Source of the DNA: Exobasidium rhododendri
Taxonomy: Eukaryota; Basidiomycota; Exobasidiomycetes; Exobasidiales; Exobasidiaceae
Length of the DNA stretch: 64,000 nucleotides
Assembly (NCBI GenBank): GCA_026210745.1
Contig: CP110631.1
Coordinates: forward strand, 2,418,001 to 2,482,000
Direction of reading: 5' to 3'
A model generated the notes under the pieces. The model was given only the letters and a program-made list of their open reading frames with translations, had not been told where the DNA came from and searched no databases. Position numbers and translations under genes: made by a program. This document shows, one piece after another, positions 11,562-21,527 of the stretch (position 1 is its first letter; each line of letters starts with the position of its first letter).

Positions 11562-13874
11562 CTAGACGTCTTGTTGGCTTAATTCGAATAGTTTCTGCAT
11601 CAGATCGTCTTCGTTATAGAACCCCTCGTGTAGGTGAACGCCCTGCGATGCAAAATTCCTTGCTTGCTGTTGCTGATACTGATGCCGATGCTGATGCCGA
11701 CCTTGTGGGTCCGATGGTGTGATGGTTGTGTCAAAGTAATCAGTGGAATGGCCGTTCTCTTTTGACGGAGAATGAGTAGAATGAGTAGAATGAGAGGGAG
11801 ATGTGCGCATCAGATGTGAGCTAGTTAAAGGGTGTTGAGTAGGAAATCCTAGGAGCGCACCATGCCAGGAAAGGTTAGATGACGAAGCGTATTCTGGAAG
11901 CGTTGATGAGGGGACGTTGGCGATGTTGCTACTACTACTACTACTACTAAGATGCGACTGATGATGATGATGATAAAGTTCAAACTCGAATTGTGGGTGA
12001 TGTTGTGGCAGCTGATGACGAGGTTGTTGAGCTGGTCGATGAGGATGTCGTTGTTGATGTTCTTGTTGTTGCTGTTGCTGTTGCTCTTGCTGTTCTTGCT
12101 GCTGGACCAGACTGTACGGATGCTGCTGGTAATCATCCGTGTGATCCGAATACGAGTGATTCAGGGGCAAGGGGGAGAGTGTATCGTGGCCTTCAGTGAT
12201 GTTTGCACCGTGAAGAAACTCTTGAAGGGAGGACGTGCAAGGTGCTCCAAGTCCGGGATCGTGACTTTTTCCTCTTCCATCAGTGCAAGCATTGTAGGGA
12301 AGAAAGGAAGAGGAGGAGTGAATGGAGACTGGCGCTTGTCCCGCACTAAAGCCAGTCATAAATGACGTACAAGGGGCAGAAGCAGAAGAGGAGGAGGAGG
12401 AAGGGGAGTTGCCTTGTAGCGAAAAGATTGGGGGAGCCGAAATGGATAGATCAAGGTAATCACTAGAAGATGCCAAGTGTAGCGGTGATAGTGTGATCGT
12501 CGGTTCTCCCACGATCAGCCGGTGGAATGAAGGAGAGGGTGAATGCATGTTACTGCCCTCGCTCCAATTCCCACCACCGTTCGAATCAGAGTTCGAGTGA
12601 TACAGATTGGACGAGATAGAGTTGGGTGACATGTCTACTCCAGAGCTCCTGTAGTCTCTCAATTCTTCGTTGTAGTCTCCAGGAATATAATTGAACGAAT
12701 TGATCGAAGTAGAAGCAGAGGCGGGACCGTCCTCGGACGACGAAAGATACGGATAGTACGGTCTAGAAAGAGTACTTTGGCTGACATCACTCAACGGAGC
12801 AGTCTGAATCTCAATCGGCCAAGGGAAGGCACTGCGACTCGAACGATGATGTCGATCGTCTTCTTCCGGTAGCAGAATCTCCTTTCCTTCTTCCTCAAAG
12901 CCCTCGTCATGATGCAGCGTCCTCTTTGAACCTTCGAGGGCACGGAGGGCAGAAGACCAGTCGTCGCTCTCGATCTGCTGCAGGACGCTTGCTTCCGAAC
13001 TTTTCCAGTGTGCTAGATCATTCTGTGTTGGCGATGAAGTCAGATCAGAAAGCCGGTCTTCACACTTGTAGGGCGATGATCGAGATGCAGATGCGACACC
13101 GTCCAGCAAGACATCGTCAAAGTCGGGAATGAAAGCCGTGTCTACGTACTGGACGCTTCGTAACTTTGCCTCTGCTCTTTTGCTCAACTTCTTCTTCCTC
13201 AGTGGTTTATCCTCCGTCTCCGTGAAGACGTGCTTGTCCTCGGCCGCTGACGCCGCTTCCTCCCCATCTTCCATCTTGACGGTAGTTTGCGCTGCAGGTG
13301 TATTCCTCCGTGGTCGATACTTGTAGTCTGGAAACATTTCCTGGTGACTTCTCTTCTTGACATCTGCCAAGTCACAGTACTCTTTCTTTACGTCGGCTGA
13401 TTCGGATCGCCACATGAGCGAAATCGTCCGAGAGACTTCTGCTTGTGGGGCGTGTCTATTGACAGTCGTCGAGGAAGGTAGGCCAGACGCAGATGGAAAA
13501 TCGACTGTCTCGATACCTTCCAGGTTCTTCGCTCGTAATTCTTTCACCTTTTGAGCACGGTACAAAATCCATGCATTCGGTGGTCTTGGCGGTGTCGTTT
13601 CCCTTGCAATCCCACACATTTGCTTTGTTGAAGCGCCTGTACTTCGCTTCGCATATTTTCTCTTTCCAAACAATTTTTCCTTCTTGGGCTTGCCATTCTC
13701 GCCATTACTGTGTATCTGGTCGTCGCCTGCTGATTCGAGGAGGGTGTGGTGGATTGGCTGTGCCGTTGCTTTTGTTACTTGCGTTAGCGAATCTGGCGAT
13801 GCGAGCTCTCCTTGCTTGCCTTTCTTCGATCGTAGACGTGCCGGGCGGCTGGGTAGTAGGGAGTTTAGTCTCAT
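11562..13874 (-). CDS. HMG-box transcription factor, MATA_HMG type (Prf1/Rop1-like)
   Basis: Nuclear sequence-specific DNA-binding protein. The open frame from ATG 13874 gives 770 aa. The HMG box occupies about residues 95-190, with PPRPPNAWILYR, EVSRTISLMWRSES and HQEMFPDYKYRP visible. Basic flanks around residues 65-80 could be a nuclear localisation signal. The rest is low complexity: Ser-rich stretches, a Gln-rich tract and His runs near the C-terminus, typical of activation regions. Residues 120-144 interrupt the HMG box between helices 1 and 2 and coincide with a 75-nt in-frame GT..AG segment (13516-13442), which may be an unrecognised intron. If spliced, the protein is 745 aa. In smut fungi the closest-looking regulators control pheromone and mating-type genes; that role here is inference. 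Confidence 0.8.
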   Translation of the reverse strand: MRLNSLLPSRPARLRSKKGKQGELASPDSLTQVTKATAQPIHHTLLESAGDDQIHSNGENGKPKKEKLFGKRKYAKRSTGASTKQMCGIARETTPPRPPNAWILYRAQKVKELRAKNLEGIETVDFPSASGLPSSTTVNRHAPQAEVSRTISLMWRSESADVKKEYCDLADVKKRSHQEMFPDYKYRPRRNTPAAQTTVKMEDGEEAASAAEDKHVFTETEDKPLRKKKLSKRAEAKLRSVQYVDTAFIPDFDDVLLDGVASASRSSPYKCEDRLSDLTSSPTQNDLAHWKSSEASVLQQIESDDWSSALRALEGSKRTLHHDEGFEEEGKEILLPEEDDRHHRSSRSAFPWPIEIQTAPLSDVSQSTLSRPYYPYLSSSEDGPASASTSINSFNYIPGDYNEELRDYRSSGVDMSPNSISSNLYHSNSDSNGGGNWSEGSNMHSPSPSFHRLIVGEPTITLSPLHLASSSDYLDLSISAPPIFSLQGNSPSSSSSSASAPCTSFMTGFSAGQAPVSIHSSSSFLPYNACTDGRGKSHDPGLGAPCTSSLQEFLHGANITEGHDTLSPLPLNHSYSDHTDDYQQHPYSLVQQQEQQEQQQQQQQEHQQRHPHRPAQQPRHQLPQHHPQFEFELYHHHHQSHLSSSSSSSNIANVPSSTLPEYASSSNLSWHGALLGFPTQHPLTSSHLMRTSPSHSTHSTHSPSKENGHSTDYFDTTITPSDPQGRHQHRHQYQQQQARNFASQGVHLHEGFYNEDDLMQKLFELSQQDV

Positions 13875-15306
13875 GGCTGACTTTTGTACGCTTGTAGGCT
13901 GCCATCAACCAAAGCCATAATTTGGTATAGGTGTGAGTCGCTATCAAGTCGAGCGCTTGATGGTGAGAGGGGAAAGGCGAAATTCTTACAGGTAGCGAAT
14001 GAGAGTGATTGTGTGGGGCGATGAATGAACGTAAGGATCGAGTGTCTATGGTGCTGTAGAGGAGGATTGGGTGGAAGAGATGAATGTATGTCCAGCCATC
14101 CTTTTCGTTTTTCCTCACCCCTCTCGATTCCCTTTGTGGCCCATTGCTACGGAACGCATTCATCGAAAGAGGCAGGGCGACAGAGGCATGCATATGAGCA
14201 GATAGATCAGATAGGGCACGGAATTCGCCCACTTCTTTGAGTGTATTTTGCCTATCTCTCTGCAGCCGCTGCTTCTCTTCTTCTTCCTCCTCCTCCTCCT
14301 CCTCGCCGCTTTTCCTCCTCTTCCGTTGGCTTTGATCTGAGAATTCACACACTCTCTCTCACTCTTTCTCTCACACACACTTCAAAGGAGATCGCTACTT
14401 GCGAATAAGAGATACAATAAAGGCAAGTGTTTAAGAAAGTGAGCTTAAGCTGGGTCTTGGTTGTCTATTCTTTTCACTAATCTGAGGTAGCGCTAGTAAA
14501 TGCGTGCATCTGCATATCGTAGCCACAATTGCACGCGCGTGACAGGACTGTCCCTGTGCCCAATGTGATGGAGAGAGAGTGGCGGAAGCCCAGGATATCG
14601 GTTCTCGCTCGCCGTTCACCGGGCCAAACAAAACATGGAGTGGCTATTGCGAATCGTAGAGGGGATTGAATCAAAGTTGTATTGACGCTCAATGTATTGA
14701 CATTGCGAATGTTGCAGATACCGGTTCCAAACATTCGTCTTATCGACTTGGTCAAGCGCCCCCGCTGGAAGGTAAGCAGCCAAACAATGGTGGCAAGAAT
14801 GGGGTACTTGTAGTCTATCTGACTGTATCAAAGCCATCGTTTAGGACGTGCATGACGCTAGTGTTCCGTCGTTTCGTAGAATCGCTCTTGTCATTTCGTT
14901 TCTATCCAACTCCCCCCGTTCCTGCCTTTCCTTATTGAGTTTACTCACACTTAATACAGATTGGCTTTTTTTTTTCCTCTTAAATCTAAGCGACAATAGA
15001 TCTCTCATTCACCTGTGCCGGGATAAGTCTAGATAGTGGTCCCTTTAATCAGCTTAAAGCCCCTTAAATGTCCTTATTTCCACTCATCATCTGTGGTGCA
15101 CTCGAAAAGAATCGATAGGGAAAAGAGGACTTTCCCGATCTGTCGGACCTCGGGACCGACTGACCTTAGTCCCACGTATGACTTTGGGCAACAATTAATT
15201 CGATAACAGACCGAATCAAGGCCAAAAGAATCATCGGATTTGGAAAGAGTCAATAAGAAATAAATAGGGAAAGAAATTAAAACCGAGATTAAGATTAGAT
15301 CGAGAC
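13875..15306. other. Gene-poor region upstream of the HMG-box gene
   Basis: No supportable gene. A minus-strand open frame (14352-13705) overlaps the HMG gene start in another frame and looks like low-complexity leader: it encodes a Glu run from a CTC/CTT repeat near 14280-14310. The region becomes AT-richer after 14,900. It probably contains the HMG gene 5' leader and promoter. I found no tRNA-like A/B boxes. Confidence 0.45.
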
Positions 15307-15308
15307 TA

Positions 15309-15335
15309 CAGTAGAACCTCCCAGTTCTAATACGA
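15309..15335 (+). repeat. Left terminal inverted repeat
   Basis: 27 bp starting CAGTAGAACCTCC; 25/27 identical to the reverse complement of 15992-16018. Preceded by TA. Confidence 0.85.
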
Positions 15336-15337
15336 AC

Positions 15338-15375
15338 GGGACCAGCCCTTTTTTATTAACTATGGGGGGTTATTA
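15338..15375 (+). repeat. Left copy of subterminal direct repeat
   Basis: Starts GGGACC and ends GGGGGGTTATTA; the same order of motifs recurs in the same orientation at 15947-15984, just inside the right terminus. Confidence 0.7.
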
Positions 15376-15438
15376 GGTGTGAAAGTTGAATTGAAAATTT
15401 CACGATTCCTCTATTCTGACCACCATTTGTTAGGCATT

Positions 15439-15645
15439 ATGCCCCATCTTTCTAAGAGCCTACGTCGGGCTCCATGCCAGCATAATATTGAGCATGCCGG
15501 GCAGACTCAGAAAGAGCTTGCTTTCTGGCTAAAGATGCAGCATAGCATAGTAGTGTTGCAAGGCACACTCTCTAAAACCCTTGCCGCCTCTGACAAGTGG
15601 CTCAATACAAAAATACACAAGAAATACAAAAGATTTTTGAAGTAA
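15439..15645 (+). pseudogene. Remnant of a pogo-type transposase N-terminus (CENP-B-like helix-turn-helix)
   Basis: A 68-aa open frame inside the element. The segment TQKELAFWLKMQ followed by GTLSKTLAASDKWL has the spacing of the CENP-B/pogo N-terminal helix-turn-helix, in which a TQ-x-ELA-x-W stretch precedes an S-x-L/I-S recognition helix. The frame stops before any catalytic DDE domain could begin, so it is either truncated or a retained DNA-binding fragment. Family assignment rests on pattern similarity only. Confidence 0.4.
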
Positions 15646-15793
15646 ATTGCCTTGTTTAGTATGAAGCAATACACATTGCTATTGACAGCTGGGATACAAC
15701 ATTTGAAGATACAATAGTGCATTGCAGGAGCCATTGTGGTATTTGGTCAATACAAGACGCGTCAGCTCCAAAAAGTAAGCAGAAAAAGATTAC

Positions 15794-15856
15794 AAGTTAC
15801 TTCCACGTGTAACCAAGTTACTTCCACGTGTAACCAAGTTACTCCCACGTGTGACC
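15794..15856 (+). repeat. Three tandem 21-bp repeats each with a CACGTG palindrome
   Basis: Units at 15794-15814, 15815-15835 and 15836-15856. The first two are identical and the third differs at two positions. Each contains CCACGTGT. They lie inside the transposon relic. Confidence 0.9.
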
Positions 15857-15946
15857 TCCCAGTCTTAATATCAGGCTTAAAAATTCTTCGAATTGCATTA
15901 GGAATTAGGTCTGAGAGGTTCTTAGTATTTCCATAGGTCCCAATCG

Positions 15947-15984
15947 GGGACCGGGCTGTTTTCATTAACATTGGGGGGTTATTA
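15947..15984 (+). repeat. Right copy of subterminal direct repeat
   Basis: Same motif order and orientation as 15338-15375 (GGGACC ... GGGGGGTTATTA), although the outer ends of the element are inverted. Confidence 0.7.
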
Positions 15985-15991
15985 AGACAAA

Positions 15992-16018
15992 TCGTATTAA
16001 AACTCGGAGGTTCTACTG
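15992..16018 (-). repeat. Right terminal inverted repeat
   Basis: Reverse complement of the left terminus at 25 of 27 positions; followed by TA. Confidence 0.85.
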
Positions 16019-16020
16019 TA

Positions 16021-17247
16021 CATTCATTGCCAAGGCGTGCTGGGGTACGCAGGCAGCCGACTCGATTCTTTCTCTGATTACAGTACAGTAGTATATTCCA
16101 CCCACTGTAGATTGTGCAATCTGGGCCCATCGCGCGTAGGGACTACGGCACAGCAAAGACAAGAGGAGACGTCTGAAGAAGGGACAAGGCGACTGTACGT
16201 TGTGTGGAGACACTCTCTCACACACGTTGATGGCGTCCGAGCAAAGGAAAAAGGCCTCTGATCTTCCGCTCGTATCTGAAAGTCAGTTGCTACAAATGGA
16301 AATACTCAATGTAAGACACACATAGATTGCCGGTCGGGATTATATTGCGTTTGTGGGACAGGGCAGAGGGAAGTGGGGGGGGGGGGGGAGAGGAACCAGT
16401 CTCCTTCCTTCTGGTAGCACACACGGGCTGTCAGCCACTGCTTGCTCTTAATTTATGCCAGCGTGGGTGATTGGGTGAGGCCGTCTCTTGATTGTCCCCC
16501 TACAACGCTGCGTTTATTGTCCGTCTTGCTGTCCATGTGAAAGGCAATGGTGGGGGACCAGAGGGGACGAAGACTAGAAGAAGGGGGTGGGGTGGTTCTT
16601 CGCCGATCAATGTCCTTCTGGCGTCAAGATAGCCAGAAATTAGCTATACGCCACTGTTACGCATCGTCAAGCCCGGTCCTGCAAGCTACTGCGTACAAAG
16701 GCTCCGGTGCCAATCACTGCACGTACGACAGTCATTGTCATCATGCGTTATTGGTCATCATGCAGAGGTGGTTATCATGCAGAGGGGTCACGACGTTTAG
16801 TGGTAAGAGCCCCTTTGCATCAGTATACATAAATTAACTTAGACGTGTCCGATACATTTTTCAATCCAAGTAGAAGCGGGATGAGAAAAAAGGCACTTGC
16901 GTGGCGTATTGCTTCTTCTCGGCGTCCCCGGATACCGACGAAAAAGGGGATTCTTTCTCATTCTTGGCAACCCTTCATCCGCATCTGTTTTGTTTACTCT
17001 TATGCTCGTCTTTAGTTCTTCCATCGAATGTGCCGACGAGGAAGTATCGCAGAGGTGTAGTTTGCCGACGGATTAAAGCTGCTGACGACATGCAGTCAGC
17101 AATTCTTTGAGACAACAAGAGGGGAGAAGTTTACCGACATTGCGAGTGTTGAGGTCATGTGGGATGTGACGATTCGCCAGGGCGGTGGTCTTATCCTACG
17201 ATCCTCACCGCCTCCAACACAGTATAGCCGGGGAAGATTAGCCGCAT
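16021..17247. other. Intergenic region downstream of the transposon relic
   Basis: No supportable gene. Contains a poly-G run near 16375-16388 and an imperfect duplication of TCATCATGCAGAGG around 16736-16785. Open frames are short and without recognisable domains or consistent splice signals. Confidence 0.45.
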
Positions 17248-18312
17248 CTATCCAACCATGGAGCGCTTGCGGCCTCTCATGCGTACTAGACGGTGTGTAG
17301 AAGAAATGACGACATGAGAAACATCTTCAGTCAGATTTATCTCCCAACAATGTACCCAAACAGGGAAGAAGTCAATGTACGCACCTTCCTCAAGTCTTTT
17401 CTCGATATCACTCCAAATGGTAGGGCCTTTGATGTGACTTTTATCGATCTCCCCCTTTCGGCTTCTTTTTGATTTTACAACATGAGCTGAAGATGGCGTC
17501 GCTTCCAACGTCTCCTGGTAAGCGCGCAGTATCTGTGAATAGAGATGATCGCTGGATGGATGGGTAGACTGAAAGGCTTTCTCCAAGACATACAAATCGA
17601 CGGCTTTGTCTTCCGTCATCGTGGAATTGCTGCTGAGACCGAAATCGATGATGTACTATGTTGCAGGAGAAATGCGATAAGTCACATGGATGGGCTTCCT
17701 ATACGTCTCTATTATCAGACTCACAACCTTGAGCTCTCCGTTGGCCTCTCTACTGACCATCATGTTACTTGTTGTCAGATCGCCATGAATGACGTGGATT
17801 TGGTGCATCTTCGCCAGCTGTACTCCAATCAGCTTCATGGCAATAGTCGCTTCCACATCGTCAATGATGTCCACATCTTTCTCTTTTGCTTTTAAATCCG
17901 TCTCCGCACCAGAGTCTACCTCGTTTCCCTCACTACCTCCTCCTAGTAGCTCTCTAACACTATGTCCCTCGATCAATTCCAGTCCCAAAACGCCATGGAC
18001 CTCGTCTACACACAAGATACTGGGCGTATTGACGCCCGCTTTGGCACATCGTACAAGGGCCCTTGCCTCTGCTGTAGTTCGAGACGATGTAAGCTGTGAA
18101 GATAGTGTCTGATGGCGGTAGGTCTTAGGGAAGCGGTATTTTAGCAATCCTACAGTGGCCTTGCTTGATGAAGGCTTGGACTCGTTCGACAGATGAGTTA
18201 AGAGAGGCGCCGGGAAGATGTTGCTGATATAGACTTTGGCTTCCGCGCCTTGCTTGAACAGAGTCGAGCGCTCAGTATCGTTCATGAGCGTGACTATTGG
18301 AGGAAGTGACAT
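17248..18312 (-). CDS. BUD32: KEOPS complex atypical kinase/ATPase Bud32
   Basis: Small piD261/PRPK-family kinase of the KEOPS/EKC complex, needed for t6A37 modification of tRNA and linked to telomere maintenance. Three exons: 18312-17725, 17655-17385, 17285-17248; 298 aa. Introns are GTGAGT..TAG (69 nt) and GTGCGT..TAG (99 nt), both consistent in phase. Visible motifs are the nucleotide loop FKQGAEAKVY, the lysine context LLKYRFPKTYRHQ, the catalytic HGDLTTSNMM, the metal-binding IDFGLSS, and the diagnostic C-terminal tail RMRGRKRSMVG. That tail only appears after splicing of the last 38-nt exon. It is longer than the typical 230-260 aa because of a charged insert around residues 125-150. 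It shares a 310-bp divergent promoter region with PNP1. Confidence 0.93.
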
Positions 18313-18622
18313 TTTTCTCTATCTGTTGATGCTCTGCACCGCCCTCTTTTCAAAGCAGCATCAGCTCGTCAAAAGAAGCATACAACGCTGGCGCAAGAAG
18401 CAGGAAAGTAAGAAACAGATGGCGCCCAAAATAATCTCATTTGCTTACGTCAGACACTGTTAGAGGCACGGGCCAAGAAACAAGCAACACAAAGAGACGC
18501 GCCCGACTTCCCGTTCAATCTTGTAGAGGAGGCAGCGGCGGCCGGGGAGGGGGGGGGTGAATTGCAGGGTATACTGCTTCTCCCCCTTTCTCCATCTTCT
18601 CTCGCTCCTCATTGAGCAAACG
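18313..18622. promoter_or_regulatory. Shared divergent promoter of BUD32 and PNP1
   Basis: 310 bp between two ATG codons on opposite strands. Contains a poly-G stretch near 18548-18556 and a pyrimidine-rich leader before PNP1. No clear TATA box. Confidence 0.4.
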
Positions 18623-19658
18623 ATGGCACCCCTCTCCAATGATGAGCTGGCGATGTTACCGGAAGAGTTCTCTGCTGCGGTAGAATCCATCAAGAGTCGC
18701 CTTCCGGCCAAACTAAAAGTGCCAGTCTGGGGAATCGTCTGCGGATCTGGTCTAAGTGGCTTAGTGGACCACATCGAGGAGAGGATCCTTATTAATTATG
18801 ACGAAATTACAGTTAGTCGTAAAGAGCAGGATCGTACGTGATGGTGTTCTATGTCTTCTTACTCCCATCACAATTTTCCTTGACCAGGGATTTGCAAATT
18901 CAACAGTGGCCGGCCACAAGTCATCTCTAGCATTTGGTTACCTTTCATCTGGTCAGAAGAGGGTGCCCATAGTGGCTGCTTTGGGACGATTCCACCTTTA
19001 TGAAGGTCATTCGGCTCAAACTTGTGTCTTCCCCGTTCGAATCATGCGCTGCCTGGGCGCCGAAGCTGTTGTGATCACCAATGCAGCGGGAGGACTGCAC
19101 CCGGACTGGGATGTGGGAACAATATGTGCGATGCATGATCATCTCAGCTTGCCTACGCTAGGAAGTCTAAATCCTCTCATTGGTGCCAATCTCCCTCTCG
19201 GACCAAGGTTCCCTCCCACATCGGATGCATACGATCCCCTCTTGCGATTTGCCTTCTTCCAAGCCGCTAAAGAGCTTCAACTTTCTCATTTGACCACCTC
19301 TGGCACTTACACATACGTCTCTGGGCCCTCCTATGAATCAAGAGCAGAGTGCAAATTTCTGCGGCAGGCAGGGGCGGACTGTGTTGGAATGTCAACGGTT
19401 GCTGAAGTCATCGCCGCCAGACAAGCTGGACTACGAGTATTGGCCGTCAGTTTGATCACGAACAAGGTCGTTGTCAAGGATTACTTTGATGCCAAAGAAG
19501 CAGTAGAGAAGGGTCAGGATATAGACGACGTCAGAAGAATCCTACAGGACGATAGCAAAGAAGCAGCGAGTCACGAAGAAGTCTTGGAAGTGGGCAAGAT
19601 GAGAGCAGAAGACATCCGAAAGCTGGTCGAGCACGTCATATGCAACTTTGAGCTGTAA
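18623..19658 (+). CDS. PNP1: Purine nucleoside phosphorylase
   Basis: Phosphorolysis of inosine and guanosine to the free base and ribose-1-phosphate; cytosolic purine salvage. Two exons, 18623-18811 and 18888-19658, with a 76-nt GTTAGT..CAG intron in phase 0; 319 aa, slightly longer than the 289 aa of the human enzyme. Trimeric PNP motifs in order are GIVCGSGLSGL (phosphate), GFANSTVAGHKS (rebuilt by the splice), GRFHLYEGHS, VITNAAGG, SGPSYESRAE, DCVGMSTVAEVIAARQ and SLITNKV. All expected binding segments are present. A purine permease lies 15 kb away, but intervening genes are unrelated. Confidence 0.94.
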
Positions 19659-20133
19659 AGCAGTCCAGGGCCAGAGGAAAAAAAAAGCGTGCCGGCGAAT
19701 TGAGTTGGCGATGAAGACGAAGCAGGAGCAAGTGTACTAAGAAAAACGATACTGAGACTATAGAGATCTCTTCCAGACCTTGAATCACGACAGCCAGTGA
19801 AGTCACGTTTGAAAGATGACACAGGATTGGCCTCTTCTCGCCGCTACACGTTCTTCCTGTAAGAAATTGCTCCTACCGATACTTGGACAGCACCGCATAG
19901 AGGTTGTAATGACATTGACATTGCTAGTGATCGAAGCTGTGCAAGGTATGACCGCCGAACCTCTGTAAGATGGACATCTGAGTGGTCCTTCCCTTCTCCC
20001 TTGGCGCACATTGTGTATGTATGTATACAACGCTCAATACTCCCGCGGCAAAAGAGAAAGTCTAAATTGGAGTTGTTTCATTTTCTTGACGACTCGATCC
20101 CCCCCTTCCCTCCTCGGTTGATTTGCTTTGCAG
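19659..20133. other. Intergenic region, PNP1 to queuosine salvage gene
   Basis: 475 bp holding the PNP1 3' end (an A-rich run near 19678-19686) and the promoter of the next gene, with a C-rich stretch at 20099-20106 just before its ATG. Nothing else recognised. Confidence 0.4.
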
Positions 20134-21430
20134 ATGTCCTTCTCGCAAGTTCCAGCAGTCCGACCAGCGATAGCCCTGCTACAAGAGATTCGGAGTAGCT
20201 GCAATGCTGTTCGTCGTGCCAATGGGATCGAGCTGGACGACAAAGCCATAGATGACTTTATTCTTCACACCCTACCGGCCGATCTGACGACCAACAGCAA
20301 AAAGTGGTTAGAATCCGGCTACAAGCTACCACTGGCTTATCCTTCCTTGCATGCTGAACTCAATGTCATTTGCCATTTATGCTTCTTGAATTCGCTCAGT
20401 GGATATAGGGAAGCATTCCATCAAAATACTGGTCAAGGAGCTCATAAGAATATTGTGCAGATTGTTCTGAGCTGTTATTTGTCTGACCCTGCTGGTGATT
20501 CTAATGCCCCATTAAGCGCAAATACTCTAGTAGCATTGAATCCGATGGCTCTGTTGGATATACTACGACTAGAAACGCATGTTGAATCGAAGCATCCGCT
20601 CATTCCTGCGACCATCTTGGGGAAGAGGAGACGAGACGATCTATACGAAGCACTTGAGGTTTTATGCATAGCTGCCAACGACACCGGAAAGCGCCTAAAT
20701 GAGATGAATTGCCCAGACCTGGGAAGCTTTGTTGAGAGAAGCTTAAAAGAAGCCAATACAGAAGGCAAGACGGAAGAGGAGAAAGCGGCACTTTTCGCGA
20801 CAAAGGTGAGCTGCAACGGTTGCGTAGGTTGGCGAAAAGTAAGGGCGATTTATCCGGTTGCGCACACTTCTATTCCTCGCTTTGCAGCTCATCACAGCAC
20901 TTCCGGCCTTCAATGACTCCTACAAGTTTACAGACGGGTCAACAGTTCACATACACAAACGAGCACTTCTCTTACTTTCATGGCTTCGAGCTGCCTTCCA
21001 CGCGACTGCCAACGCACCACCAATTCCCTCGCCTGACGTATTACCAGCATTCATCGACAACGTCATTCCCTCACTTCTTGTATTCTGGGGTATAATCGAC
21101 CTCAACAACGCCAAAGATGACACTCTCCGTCAATGGGCTCGAACGGGAAGACAAGTAGTGGAGAATGAGAGCCTGCAATCAGACGGCAAGGCTATCGTCA
21201 TCCCTGGCCCTACCCTGTCTCACGAGCAAGCCTACATCATCAGAGCAGCGGCGTTAGACGCTTGCAGAGCTATCAAAGATCGGTGTGTTCAGTTGGCAAG
21301 GGAGGGAAGAGCTTCATCACTCAGTACCATCAACGAGGCGCTCATTGATGGCTTCATTTGGACTCAAGCAAAAGTCCCTTCGTTGCGGAATATTCCTCGT
21401 CTCGTCGAGAAGAAGACGTTTCAGTATTGA
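20134..21430 (+). CDS. QNG1: Queuosine salvage protein (DUF2419; queuosine 5'-phosphate N-glycosylase)
   Basis: Releases the base queuine from queuosine 5'-phosphate so it can be reinserted at tRNA position 34. Eukaryotes cannot synthesise queuine, so the enzyme recycles it. Two exons, 20134-20805 and 20888-21430, with an 82-nt GTGAGC..CAG intron in phase 0; 404 aa. The order of segments fits the Q_salvage family: an N-terminal VRPAIALLQEIR helix, a central substrate-pocket region FNDSYKFTDG followed by HIHKRALLLLSWL, and a C-terminal IDGFIWTQAKVPSLRNIPRL. The ATG at 20134 is the first in frame; the frame extends upstream only to a TTG. Identification is from family pattern rather than alignment. 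Confidence 0.82.
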
Positions 21431-21527
21431 TGTCATCACGGCGTTGCTTCTGACATTCAGTCTATTCCATGCACATCATAGCATTGCTGTACCGTGATCT
21501 GCTTTCTGGGGAAAGTACATTATAAAA

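Larger units (their letters stand above)
15309..16018. mobile_element. Non-autonomous pogo/Tigger-like (Tc1/mariner superfamily) DNA transposon relic
   Basis: The 710-bp element begins CAGTAGAACCTCC and ends with the reverse complement. The 27-bp terminal inverted repeats (15309-15335 and 15992-16018) match at 25 of 27 positions. It is flanked by TA on both sides (15307-15308, 16019-16020), as expected of a TA target-site duplication. CAG-starting termini plus TA duplication are characteristic of the pogo/Tigger group. Inside are a short helix-turn-helix remnant, a triple 21-bp repeat containing CACGTG, and a subterminal motif repeated in direct orientation. No DDE catalytic domain is present, so it could move only with help from another copy. 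It is AT-richer than the neighbouring genes. Confidence 0.75.

Noticed and set aside
13705-14352. 215-codon minus-strand open frame upstream of the HMG gene
   Set aside because: It overlaps the HMG coding sequence in another frame, starts in a CTC/CTT microsatellite translated as poly-Glu, and has no recognisable domain; probably 5' leader.
2000-19700. Possible purine-utilisation gene cluster (AzgA permease and PNP1)
   Set aside because: The two genes are about 15 kb apart with unrelated housekeeping genes between them; no clustering beyond chance can be claimed.
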